Positions 1-6,810 of a stretch of 8,616 nt of DNA are shown piece by piece. The stretch is from JBGOUJ01 sp041477005 (GTDB taxonomy: Bacteria; Acidobacteriota; Terriglobia; Bryobacterales; JACQDG01), in contig JBGOUJ010000335.1 of assembly GCA_041477005.1 (NCBI GenBank), positions 1-8,616 of the forward strand, in the 5' to 3' direction. Within the stretch, counting starts at the first letter, position 1; every line of letters starts with the position of its first letter. The notes beneath the pieces were generated by a model. That model did no database searches. It had not been told where the DNA came from and saw only the letters and a list, made by a program, of their open reading frames with translations. Made by a program: the position numbers and the translations under genes.

Positions 1-1307
1 CCCTGGGCGAAGCCGTCGGCGCGCCGCTCGCCGATGAAGTAGCGGCTGAATTCGCGCAGGATGCCGGCCACGTCGGCGTCGGGGTTCCAGCCAAGGGCGC
101 TCCAAAGGATCTTGTTCACGTCGTCATTGCAGCCCTCGGAGTAAGTGAGGAACCCGATGGTGTAAGGCGCAAGCAAACGGAAGATGCGGGCCTCGTCCAA
201 GGGCCGCGGGTTGATGCCCTCGCGCGCCTCGGTCGCGGCGTACGCCCAGTCCCAGTTGGGAACTGGATATTGGCACTGCCTGCTATGGGTGATGTCGGGA
301 TAGTGGCGAATGGGGTACCGCTTGGGAACGGCGGCCCGCAGCTCGGGCAGGCTCACGCGGACCTGCGGCCCGAAAACGACGCCCGAGAGCCACGCGGGTT
401 CCTTTTTGAGGATGCCGTAGAACTCCTCCATCCACTCCCGGTTGAAGCTTTGCGGCGACATCCACATCTGGGCCTTGGGATGATACCGGTGCAGCACCTG
501 GGTCTCTTTTTCGAGCAGCGCCATCATGTGCTTCGGTTGAGTATGGCCCGGGTCGCCGCCGGGAACGAAGACCGCGTCGACGCGCGGCAGCTTTCGGAAA
601 ACCTCGCCCCACTCGTTCAAGGCGAACTCGACGGTCTTCGGATCCGAGTAGTCCTTGTCCATGGCCGGATACCAGATCCAAACGTCCAGACCGTAGTCGT
701 CCGCCAGGCGGGACATCTCGATCATCATTTCCATCGGTGGCAGAGGGAAGTGGGGGCTCCAGGCGTCATCATCCGAGCGCGGTGGAATCAGCTCGACGGC
801 GTTGGTCCCGAACACCGCCAGGTCGCGATAGTATTGCTCCCACAGGGGCACGGACCAGGCGTCGTAAGAATTGGTCTTGGGCCGGTAGCCGAGTTGGTGG
901 CCGCGCAGCGGATATTGGGGAGCCGTCGTGACGCTGAAGCCATCGGGAACCGCGACCCTTCCGGCGCTCATCCGCAAGGTCCGCAGCAAGTGGCCGATCC
1001 CGAACAGCACGCCCCGGGCGTCATTGGCGCTGATCACGACCACCGGCCCTGGCTCCACGCGAATCCGGTAGCCCTCGGCCGGGCCTCGGCCGCGCTCCAC
1101 CAAGATCGCCGGTTGGGAGCCGGAAGGCCGCGAGGGCGCACTGGGCCAGCGAACTTGCGTCCGCCTCTCCACCTCTTCGACCAGCATCGTCACGGCCTTC
1201 TTTTCCTGCCGGGACGCATTCGGCGGCCCCACCACCACCGCCTTGCTGAGGTCGAGATCCGCCGCCTGGCAGACCGCCGCGAGCAGAACCAGCAGGAGCC
1301 GCTTCAT
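1..1307 (-). CDS. Secreted glycoside-hydrolase-like protein (GH20/GH67-type N-terminal domain), C-terminus off window
   Basis: 435 residues are visible in one open frame that continues past the left edge. ATG at 1307 is preceded by GGGAG (1316-1320) at 8 nt spacing. Residues 1-15 (MKRLLLVLLAAVCQA) form a signal peptide, so the protein is exported; there is no proper lipobox. Residues about 20-110 resemble the non-catalytic N-terminal domain found before GH20 and GH67 catalytic barrels, including ISANDARGVLFGIGHLLR at 92-109. A barrel-like part follows with TNAVELIPP (168-176), DVWIWYP (208-214), VFVPGGDPGHT (246-256) and QMWMSPQSF (280-288). YSEGCNDDVNK (389-399) followed by a W-rich segment recalls alpha-glucuronidase-like proteins. 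GGDPGHT is positioned like the GGDE strand of GH20 but lacks the acid at the same place, so substrate and catalytic residues are unassigned. A role in polysaccharide or glycan breakdown is inferred. Its start overlaps the preceding small ORF by 4 bp. Confidence 0.72.
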   Translation of the reverse strand, partial: MKRLLLVLLAAVCQAADLDLSKAVVVGPPNASRQEKKAVTMLVEEVERRTQVRWPSAPSRPSGSQPAILVERGRGPAEGYRIRVEPGPVVVISANDARGVLFGIGHLLRTLRMSAGRVAVPDGFSVTTAPQYPLRGHQLGYRPKTNSYDAWSVPLWEQYYRDLAVFGTNAVELIPPRSDDDAWSPHFPLPPMEMMIEMSRLADDYGLDVWIWYPAMDKDYSDPKTVEFALNEWGEVFRKLPRVDAVFVPGGDPGHTQPKHMMALLEKETQVLHRYHPKAQMWMSPQSFNREWMEEFYGILKKEPAWLSGVVFGPQVRVSLPELRAAVPKRYPIRHYPDITHSRQCQYPVPNWDWAYAATEAREGINPRPLDEARIFRLLAPYTIGFLTYSEGCNDDVNKILWSALGWNPDADVAGILREFSRYFIGERRADGFAQ

Positions 1308-1438
1308 CGAATCAACTCCCGTATGTAGCGATGCAGGAACAGGATCAGCTTGCTCTGGCCGGCCGCCATGTAGTGGAGACGGACGCCATCGACCTCGGCG
1401 TACCCGCGACTGCACGCGAATAAGGGCGCCGTTTTCAT
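1304..1438 (-). pseudogene. Alpha/beta-hydrolase N-terminal remnant (44-codon ORF)
   Basis: An ATG-to-TGA frame of 44 residues. Residues 12-36 (GYAEVDGVRLHYMAAGQSK, then LILFLH) match the usual opening of soluble alpha/beta hydrolases such as epoxide hydrolase or haloalkane dehalogenase types: first strand, 'G.RLHY..AG' turn, then the 'L.LFLHG' oxyanion strand. The family has HG after that strand; here it reads HR, and the frame ends eight residues later, before any catalytic nucleophile. A full-length member is about 280-320 residues, so this is not an active enzyme. Its ATG lies inside the 10-nt repeat, and its last codons hold the GGGAG of the next gene, whose ATG overlaps its TGA (ATGA). 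It could be a decayed gene truncated by a rearrangement, or a short translated leader coupled to the downstream gene. Family resemblance is from recognition of the motif only. Confidence 0.5.
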
Positions 1439-1482
1439 TCGCGTTTATTCCCGTTCATTCGCGGCCGTAATTTTCTTCGCGG
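1411..1482. repeat. 10-nt tandem repeat TTCATTCGCG with an inverted partner
   Basis: On the plus strand three 10-nt units lie head to tail: TTCATTCGCG (1434-1443), TTTATTCCCG (1444-1453) and TTCATTCGCG (1454-1463). Units 1 and 3 are identical and unit 2 differs at two positions. A degenerate fourth copy, TTCTTCGCGG, ends at 1482, 5 bp from the sppA stop. ACGCGAAT at 1414-1421 is the exact reverse complement of ATTCGCGT at 1437-1444, so an 8-bp stem with a 15-nt loop can form. The block fills the space after sppA and runs into the hydrolase remnant. I recall similar ATTCGCG-rich intergenic repeats from other environmental genomes, but that is memory, not a search. Confidence 0.6.
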
Positions 1483-1486
1483 TTTC

Positions 1487-3229
1487 TCACTGCACATGGA
1501 CCTGGTACGGCGCGACCTTCAGCATCCCGCCGTGGAGCAAGGCGCGCCAATAGGCCGAGTAGCCGATCTTGAGGCGCAGGGCCGCCAGGAGGGCGTCGTC
1601 CGAGCCGGCAGCGCCCAGCCGCGTCAGGATGAGATCCAGCAGCTTCTTTTCGGGCGGATAGGAGATCAGGGTCACTTTGTCTTCCGGCCGCAGCTTGGCC
1701 CGCTCTTTGATCAGCGCGATGGCGCGGTCGAAGCCGCCCAGCTCGTCGATCAGCCCGTTGCTCTTGGCCTGCGATCCCAGCCACACCCGCCCCTGTGCCA
1801 GCGGCTCGATCTCTTCGGGCTTGCGGCTCCGGGCCTCGGCGACTTTCTTCACGAAGTCGCGATAAACGGCATTCATCCCGTCCAGCAGCTTCTGGCGCTC
1901 GCTGGGAGTAAAGCCGTGGTAGTCGGTGTCGATCTCGGCGTTCTTGCCCCGGCTCAGGATCTCCTTTTTCACGCCGATCTTGTCGTAAAACCCGCGCAAA
2001 TTGAGCTTCCCAGCCACCACCCCGATCGAGCCGGTGTACGTGCCCGGGTAGGCCACGATCGGATCGCCCGACATGGCCATGTAATAGCCGCCCGAAGCGG
2101 CCACGTCCGACATGGAAATGACCATCGGTTTTTTCGCGCGCAGCAGGTTCATCTCGCGCCAGATCTGGTCGGAAGCGAAGGAGTCGCCGCCGGGCGAATC
2201 GATGCGCACGATCACGCCCTTGATGCTCTTGTCGTCGCCCACGTCGCGCAGCACCCGGATGAAGCTGTCCGAGCCGATGCCCTGCTCGCCGCTCAGCGGA
2301 TCCAGATCGTCTTCGCCGCGGCTGATGCCTCCCACTCCGTAGACCAGCGCGATGCGGCTGCCCCCGGCCAGTCCGAGTGATTCCAGGGTGATGTGATTGT
2401 AATTCTCCGGCCGGAGCTTCTTGATGGCCGTCACCTTGGTCAGCTTCTTCACTTCGTCGAACGCCTGGTCTTCATACTCCAGCCCGTCCACCAGCCTGGC
2501 CTGCAGCGCCTCGTCTGGCAGGAACGGCCCCTTGTCGAGCGCGGTGCGCAGCTCCTCGGACGTCATATGGCGCGCCCGGCCGACCGTGGTGAGGAAGTTG
2601 TCGAGCACCGTGTCGAGGATCGAGTTGGTCACCTCGCGATAGGCGTCCGACATCTTGTTCTCGGTGAACGGCTCGGAGAAGCTCTTGTACTTGCCGATGT
2701 GCTCCACCTCGGCCTGGACGCCGATCTTCTGGAAAGTGTCCTTGAAGAACATCGCCTCGGCGCGCAAGCCCTTCACGTCGAGAATCCCTTCGGGCGAGAC
2801 ATAGATGCGGTCGGCGGCGGTCGAAAGATAGTAATCGCGGGTGCTCGCCACCTGCAGGAACGCGATCAGGGGCTTCTTGGATTTCTTGAACTCTTCGAGG
2901 TCCGCCCGGATTTCCTGCGTCTTGCCCCACCCCGCCCCCAGGCCGCTCGGCTTGAGAACGACGGCATTGATGCGCCGGTCCACGGCCGCTTTCTGCAAAA
3001 TGTCGTGCAAGTCCTTCAGGGTGGGCTTCATCCCCCGCTGGAACAGAACGGAAGGGACGTTGACCGGGTTCCGCTCGACGATCTCCCCGCTCAGGTCGAG
3101 GACCAGGGTGGAATCGTCGGCCACGCTCGGCGCTCGGCCGGAGAACGACGCCGCCACCACGACCAGCATCACGGCCAGAAAGACAAAGAGAAAAATGCCG
3201 GTGATCACGCCGAGCAGGAATTTCGCCAT
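1487..3229 (-). CDS. sppA: Signal peptide peptidase SppA, 67K type
   Basis: 580 residues, close to the usual length of the long (two-domain) SppA form. SppA is an inner-membrane serine protease that degrades leftover signal peptides after secretion. Residues about 4-28 form one membrane anchor. The protein has two tandem ClpP-like domains (about 40-270 and 290-520). The E. coli dyad is split between domains, and both residues are present: the general-base lysine is K182 in GKYKSFSEPF (179-188) and the nucleophile is S379 in DVAASGGYY (375-383). VRIDSPGGDSFAS (341-353) and TGSIGVVAGKLNL (399-411) are further family motifs. ATG at 3229 has AAGGA (3235-3239) at 5 nt spacing. It is separated from the PIN gene by about 100 bp with a TATAAT box, so it probably has its own promoter. 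No disruption is visible. Confidence 0.96.
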   Translation of the reverse strand: MAKFLLGVITGIFLFVFLAVMLVVVAASFSGRAPSVADDSTLVLDLSGEIVERNPVNVPSVLFQRGMKPTLKDLHDILQKAAVDRRINAVVLKPSGLGAGWGKTQEIRADLEEFKKSKKPLIAFLQVASTRDYYLSTAADRIYVSPEGILDVKGLRAEAMFFKDTFQKIGVQAEVEHIGKYKSFSEPFTENKMSDAYREVTNSILDTVLDNFLTTVGRARHMTSEELRTALDKGPFLPDEALQARLVDGLEYEDQAFDEVKKLTKVTAIKKLRPENYNHITLESLGLAGGSRIALVYGVGGISRGEDDLDPLSGEQGIGSDSFIRVLRDVGDDKSIKGVIVRIDSPGGDSFASDQIWREMNLLRAKKPMVISMSDVAASGGYYMAMSGDPIVAYPGTYTGSIGVVAGKLNLRGFYDKIGVKKEILSRGKNAEIDTDYHGFTPSERQKLLDGMNAVYRDFVKKVAEARSRKPEEIEPLAQGRVWLGSQAKSNGLIDELGGFDRAIALIKERAKLRPEDKVTLISYPPEKKLLDLILTRLGAAGSDDALLAALRLKIGYSAYWRALLHGGMLKVAPYQVHVQ

Positions 3230-3244
3230 GGGAGTCCTTCGACC

Positions 3245-3250
3245 ATTATA
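3245..3250 (-). promoter_or_regulatory. Candidate -10 box for sppA
   Basis: On the minus strand a perfect TATAAT lies 15 nt before the sppA ATG. The expected transcript start (about 3238) would fall at the ribosome-binding site AAGGA, giving a leader of under about 10 nt. No good -35 hexamer is seen at 16-18 nt (GCGGAG at 17 nt). In such GC-rich DNA the AT-rich hexamer stands out, but activity is inferred. Confidence 0.4.
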
Positions 3251-3264
3251 GCTGGCGCGCCGGG

Positions 3265-3306
3265 AGCCTCCGCTGTGTCACGTTACATGCCGGACGGCCG
3301 GAGGCT
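3265..3306. repeat. 8-bp inverted repeat upstream of sppA
   Basis: AGCCTCCG (3265-3272) and CGGAGGCT (3299-3306) are perfect reverse complements separated by 26 nt. They lie just upstream of the TATAAT box of sppA. This could be an operator, a structure at the end of the PIN transcript, or chance in GC-rich sequence. Confidence 0.35.
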
Positions 3307-3308
3307 TG

Positions 3309-3323
3309 CCCGGCCGCGCCGGG
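3309..3323 (-). terminator. GC hairpin after the PIN gene, terminator-like but without a U-run
   Basis: CCCGGC (3309-3314) and GCCGGG (3318-3323) form a perfect 6-bp stem with a 3-nt loop, 11 bp past the stop codon of the PIN gene. No run of T follows on the minus strand, so it is not a classical intrinsic terminator; it may only stabilise the 3' end. Confidence 0.25.
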
Positions 3324-3334
3324 GTCCGAAGCCG

Positions 3335-3736
3335 CTACGGAATCAAGAGCAGAATGCGGTTTCGGCTGAGCCGATAAACGGAAAAGTCGCGCCGGTCCAG
3401 AGTGAACACGGTTTGGATCCCTTCCCGCTCGGCCAGGTACATCAGCGCCGCATCGGCAATCTGGACGCCGAGCCCACGATACCGCTCCAGGAACGCGGCG
3501 ATCCAGGCTGGAGCGTTCCCGTCCAACGTGAGCAACTTTAACAGACCGGCATCGCAGTTCGCCAGCAACTGCCCGACTGCAGCGGGCTGGCGCCGCATAA
3601 GCCACGCAGCCTCGGTGATCACCGGCCAGCAAGTGAGCAGGGGAGGCGTGAGTTCGCGCAGTTGCTCCATGCAGCTTTTGTGATGTTGGTCGTCACGTAT
3701 GAGGGTTGCGACCAGCGGCCCTGTATCGACCAGGAT
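3335..3736 (-). CDS. PIN-domain ribonuclease, VapC-like, solitary, non-canonical start
   Basis: About 133 residues counted from the ATC codon at 3736, the usual VapC size. PIN proteins are Mg2+-dependent RNases, often toxins. The acidic active-site residues are all present: D4 in ILVDTGPL (1-8), E42 in VITEAAWL (39-46), D95 in GVQIADAALMYLAE (90-103), and D114/D117 in TLDRRDFSVYR (112-122). The frame contains no ATG, GTG or TTG near the N-terminus: upstream codons are TGG GTT GAG CGG ATC CTG GTC GAT, and the first ATG is residue 23, beyond the first catalytic Asp. Start at ATC (3736) or CTG (3733) is a guess. The alaX stop (3741-3743) lies 4 nt before that ATC, so translation may depend on coupling to alaX or on a +1 shift at GGT TGA. 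No small antitoxin gene is found on either side. The family call is firm; the start is not. Confidence 0.8.
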   Translation of the reverse strand: MLVDTGPLVATLIRDDQHHKSCMEQLRELTPPLLTCWPVITEAAWLMRRQPAAVGQLLANCDAGLLKLLTLDGNAPAWIAAFLERYRGLGVQIADAALMYLAEREGIQTVFTLDRRDFSVYRLSRNRILLLIP

Positions 3737-3740
3737 CCGC

Positions 3741-4928
3741 TCAACCCAGCGCGCTCGCCACGCGGTCCAGGGCGGCCGCCACGGCGGCGGCGTCCGGCAG
3801 GCTGGCCTGGGCCAGGCGCGGGTTGCCGCCGCCACGGCCGCCCAGCGGCTCGATCGCCGCTTTGACCAGATTGCCGGCGTGGACGCTGAGGTCCGCCGAA
3901 AGCGCCACCAGCAACGAAGGCGGCTGCTCGACGCCGAGCAGGAACGCGGCGCCGGGCCCGGCGGCGGTGAAATTCTGGGCCAGCAGTCGCCACCCGTCGA
4001 TCGAACCCGAGCGCTCCGTCGCCCGGTGCACACGGCGGCCTCGGGAGTCGGGCGGCGTCGCTTGATAGAGATCCCGTCCCTTAAAGACGGCCAGCTCGGC
4101 CTCGATCTTCTGGCGGGCCTTCTCGGCGGCCTTAATCTCCTCAATCTGGCCCCGAACGAGCGCCGGCGCCTGCTCGATCGGCGCCGAAAAAAGCTGCGCC
4201 ACCCCCGCCAGGGCGTTGTAGTCGGCGCGGGCGCGGCGCACCGCGCGGCCCCCGCAGACAAACTCCACCCGCACGTTCCCGCGCACCCGCTCGAGCCGCC
4301 GGATCAGGATCGGTCCGATCTCGCCCGTCGCCCGCACGTGCGTGCCCCCGCAGGCGCTGCGGTCGCAGTCGCCGATCTCCACCACGCGCATTTGCCCCGG
4401 CCGATCACTCGGCTTGCGCAGCCCGATCGCGGTCGCTTCCTCGGGCGAATAGAAATGGACCGTCACCGTCCGGTTCTCGCACACCAGGGCGTTGGCCCGC
4501 GCTTCCACCGCTTCGATCTGGGACGGGGTGATCTCCGGCGCGTGCAGGTCGATGGTCGAAGTCTCCGAGCCGAGGTGGAAGCTGACCGTAGCGTGGCCCA
4601 GCACCTCGACAAAAACAGCCGAGAGCAGGTGCTGGCCGGTGTGCTGCTGCATGTGGTCGAAGCGCCGGCCCCAGTCGATCTCGCCGGCCACCGAACCGGC
4701 GGCGATCTCCCGCTCCACCACGTGGGCGATGCGCTCGTCTTCGTCCACCACCTCCACGACCGCGGCGCCATTCAGGCGCCCCACGTCAAACGGCTGGCCG
4801 CCGGAGGCCGGATAGAACGCCGTGCGGTCCAGGTAGACGTGGAACCGCTCCCCGGCGGGCCGGGCCTCGACAACCTGCGCCTCGAATCGCGCCAGGTAGG
4901 AGTCCGTGTAGTAGAGCCGCTCGGTCAC
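3741..4928 (-). CDS. alaX: Alanyl-tRNA editing protein, AlaX-L type with DHHA1 domain
   Basis: 395 residues from GTG at 4928, typical of long AlaX proteins. These are free-standing relatives of the AlaRS editing domain that hydrolyse Ser- or Gly-tRNA(Ala) in the cytoplasm. The start of the editing fold is seen in DRTAFYPASGGQP (34-46). The zinc ligands are H96 and H100 in QQHTGQHLLSA (94-104) and C193 and H197 in CGGTHVRATGE (193-203). A helical, charged linker spans about 258-285 (EEIKAAEKARQKIEAEL). The C-terminal DHHA1 domain ends with the glycine-rich tRNA-binding loop GGRGGGNPRLAQASL (363-377). There is no aminoacylation domain, so this is not AlaRS itself. The open frame extends upstream to 5288, but that part is antisense-free overlap with the previous gene and has no family similarity; GTG, 2 nt after the preceding TAA, fits where homology begins. 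No strong Shine-Dalgarno is seen, which suggests coupling to the gene before it. Confidence 0.9.
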   Translation of the reverse strand: MTERLYYTDSYLARFEAQVVEARPAGERFHVYLDRTAFYPASGGQPFDVGRLNGAAVVEVVDEDERIAHVVEREIAAGSVAGEIDWGRRFDHMQQHTGQHLLSAVFVEVLGHATVSFHLGSETSTIDLHAPEITPSQIEAVEARANALVCENRTVTVHFYSPEEATAIGLRKPSDRPGQMRVVEIGDCDRSACGGTHVRATGEIGPILIRRLERVRGNVRVEFVCGGRAVRRARADYNALAGVAQLFSAPIEQAPALVRGQIEEIKAAEKARQKIEAELAVFKGRDLYQATPPDSRGRRVHRATERSGSIDGWRLLAQNFTAAGPGAAFLLGVEQPPSLLVALSADLSVHAGNLVKAAIEPLGGRGGGNPRLAQASLPDAAAVAAALDRVASALG

Positions 4929-4930
4929 CG

Positions 4931-6670
4931 TTAGCGTTGCACCACTATTTCCACTACATTGCTGGAAGTGCCGTCGGGGAAATCCAGGCGGATCGGCGTG
5001 CGCGCGTCGGTTGGCTGGCCCGCCGGGATCTTGACATTGACCTGGTACAGCCCCACGAAGCCGGGCGTGAGGCCGACAAATAACGGATCGACCAGCGCCG
5101 CAAACACGGTGCGGCTGAAGCTCACTTGCATCTTGCCAACCAGGTTGGAAAGCGGGTCGGAGCCGGCCGCCGTTCCAGTGGCCGCCGCCGGGCTGACCGG
5201 GCCGAGGCCGCTTCCGTAGAGCACCAGCACGTCGCCGGGCTTGGCAGGGGCCTTGGCCACCCCGGCGAAAGCGGGAGTATCCGGCCACGGAAAGACCACG
5301 CCGCCGCCGGGGGCGGAGCCGTTTACCACGATGCCATAGGTAGTCCCCGGAAAACCATACAGGCCGGCCGCGTGATTGGTCACCGGAACCGTGACCGTGT
5401 TGCCGCGTTGTCCCGGCCGCTCCACCCGCACCCGCACCGTGCCCGCAACCTCAAACGGCATCTGGAAGTTGATCTGGCCGGGCGACGCAAAGATGAGCGG
5501 CGCCGCTGCGTCGTTGACGAAAACGGTCGCGTCGCTCAGGGTGGTGGGCAGGGGAATGACGCCGGCCTGGGCCACGTCGGTCGCGAGCTGCGATCCGAAC
5601 AGCGAAGCCAGCGCCCCGGCGCCGACCGGAGAGCCGAATGACGCGGCGTCCACCACACCCCCGAAGTCGCTCAGCGGCGCCGAGACCGCCTGCACCTCGA
5701 ACTCCACCGGCACGGTCGCCGGGTTGTTCGCCGCATTGCTGGCGACGCTGACGGCGCCGTTGTAGATCCCCGGGCTGAGAGAGCTAGGGTCGGCTGATAC
5801 CTGCACGGCGCCGTTGCTGACGGAGGCTGTGAGCCACGCGCCCCCGGCCGCCGTCGCCCCGCTTATGGTAAGGGTTCCTTGGCCGCCGTTCGAGACCGCC
5901 AGGGGTATTTGGACGGCCTTCGCGCCGGCCACGCCGCCAATCTGCAACACCGGCACGGCCGGCCGGGCGATCGGCGAGGTGGTGACGTGCAGCGCCGCCG
6001 GAAAGACACGGTTGTCGCCGGCAAATGCGGAGTTGCTCACCGTCACCGTGCCGTTGTAGTCGCCGGCCGCCATCCCGCCTTGCACCATCACCTGTACTTT
6101 GTGCGTGTAAAGAAACTGGAACGATCCCATGCCCGAGCTCGATACGGCCAGCCAGTTGCCTCCGGTCTGCGTGGCGCCGCGCAGGCCCGGCGCCGGGCCG
6201 CCGGGTGTCTGGAAGCTGGCCGAGTCATGCGCGCCCGGGGTCGGCGGCAGATAGAAATCGAGCCGCGAAGGAACGTCGCCGTTGACGTAAACGGTGACCC
6301 GGACGTTCTGCGGCGCGTCGTAAGCGTTCGTGTCGCTGATGGTGACGACGCCGCTATAAGCGCCCGCGGCGAGCGTGGCCGAGCTGAGCAGCACCTTCAC
6401 CGGCGTGCAGATCTTCGAGCCGTCAAAGCTGCACGGCCGCGCCGCATCGAGCGCCGGCGTCAGCCACGAGTGCGAGCCTTTCACCTGCGGGCTCAGCGCG
6501 CCGTCGCCGGCGTTGTAAATTTCGAAAGATACATTGGTCGGGCCATTGGTTCCCTGTTGGGCCCAGATCGGCCGCAAGTTGGTGGTGTAAACGCGCAGCG
6601 TCGGCGCACCCCAGGCCGCCGAAGCCGCCAGAAAAGCAGACAGGGATAGAAACAGTCGTGTGGGACGCAT
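4931..6670 (-). CDS. Secreted BACON-like repeat protein with TIGR03437 C-terminal domain
   Basis: 579 residues from ATG at 6670, with AAGGA (6679-6683) at 8 nt spacing. Residues 1-21 form a signal peptide with a likely cut after AWG. Three beta-sandwich repeats of about 100 residues follow (about 24-130, 135-230, 240-328). Each has the pattern of BACON/Ig-like modules: a W-L pair (SWL 68-70, NWL 172-174, AWL 278-280) and then a 'G.Y.G.V.(I/V)S' strand (AAGAYSGVVTIS, AAGDYNGTVTVS, SPGIYNGAVSVA). Residues about 336-579 match the TIGR03437 domain: VVDAASF (339-345), LASLFGSQL (354-362), SPGQINFQMPFEV (396-408), GDVLVLYGSGLGPV (479-492) and FVGLYQVNVKIP (538-549). This domain is common in secreted proteins of Solibacter-type Acidobacteria and has no known function. 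C80 and C88 could form a disulfide. An adhesion or carbohydrate-contact role is only inferred. The open frame reaches 6964, but the signal peptide and ribosome site set the start at 6670. Confidence 0.9.
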   Translation of the reverse strand: MRPTRLFLSLSAFLAASAAWGAPTLRVYTTNLRPIWAQQGTNGPTNVSFEIYNAGDGALSPQVKGSHSWLTPALDAARPCSFDGSKICTPVKVLLSSATLAAGAYSGVVTISDTNAYDAPQNVRVTVYVNGDVPSRLDFYLPPTPGAHDSASFQTPGGPAPGLRGATQTGGNWLAVSSSGMGSFQFLYTHKVQVMVQGGMAAGDYNGTVTVSNSAFAGDNRVFPAALHVTTSPIARPAVPVLQIGGVAGAKAVQIPLAVSNGGQGTLTISGATAAGGAWLTASVSNGAVQVSADPSSLSPGIYNGAVSVASNAANNPATVPVEFEVQAVSAPLSDFGGVVDAASFGSPVGAGALASLFGSQLATDVAQAGVIPLPTTLSDATVFVNDAAAPLIFASPGQINFQMPFEVAGTVRVRVERPGQRGNTVTVPVTNHAAGLYGFPGTTYGIVVNGSAPGGGVVFPWPDTPAFAGVAKAPAKPGDVLVLYGSGLGPVSPAAATGTAAGSDPLSNLVGKMQVSFSRTVFAALVDPLFVGLTPGFVGLYQVNVKIPAGQPTDARTPIRLDFPDGTSSNVVEIVVQR

Positions 6671-6710
6671 GAATGGATTCCTTAGGAGAAAAGGGACGCG
6701 GTAATTAGTA

Positions 6711-6719
6711 ACTATATCA
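6711..6719 (-). promoter_or_regulatory. Candidate extended -10 promoter for the TIGR03437-alaX-PIN cluster
   Basis: On the minus strand TGATATAGT gives a TG-N-TATAGT extended -10 element in otherwise GC-rich DNA. Predicted transcript start is near 6704, leaving a leader of about 34 nt that contains the AAGGA at 6679-6683. No clear -35 is seen, which is normal for extended -10 promoters. The next genes start 2 nt and about 4 nt after their neighbours, so this could drive all three. Confidence 0.4.
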
Positions 6720-6810
6720 GATCGGGCCTGGGGAGCGCCTGGTAATTGCTCGCGCTGTGAGTTAGCGCACTGCCGACTGCCGGGTCCCAGGCACGCGACG
6801 GATATTTCCG

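Noticed and set aside
270..1328. Long plus-strand open frames, here and at 1496-2380, 2393-3541, 3699-4934 and 5879-6649
   Set aside because: They are antisense to genes with clear family motifs, are rich in Arg, His, Pro and Gly, and show no domain; they are expected in GC-rich DNA.
3737..4261. N-terminal extension of the PIN frame through alaX to an ATG at 4261
   Set aside because: The added residues are Arg/Pro/Trp-rich and overlap the DHHA1 part of alaX in another frame; only the PIN part looks like protein.
4929..5288. Upstream extension of alaX
   Set aside because: It overlaps the conserved TIGR03437 domain and has no AlaX similarity; GTG at 4928 fits the family N-terminus.
6752..6768. 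GCGCT/AGCGC hairpin with 7-nt loop in the cvpA-TIGR03437 gap
   Set aside because: Only 5 bp and no U-run; common by chance at this base composition.
6765..6783. Short tandem CACTGCC-GACTGCC
   Set aside because: Two imperfect 7-nt copies only; too short to call a repeat.
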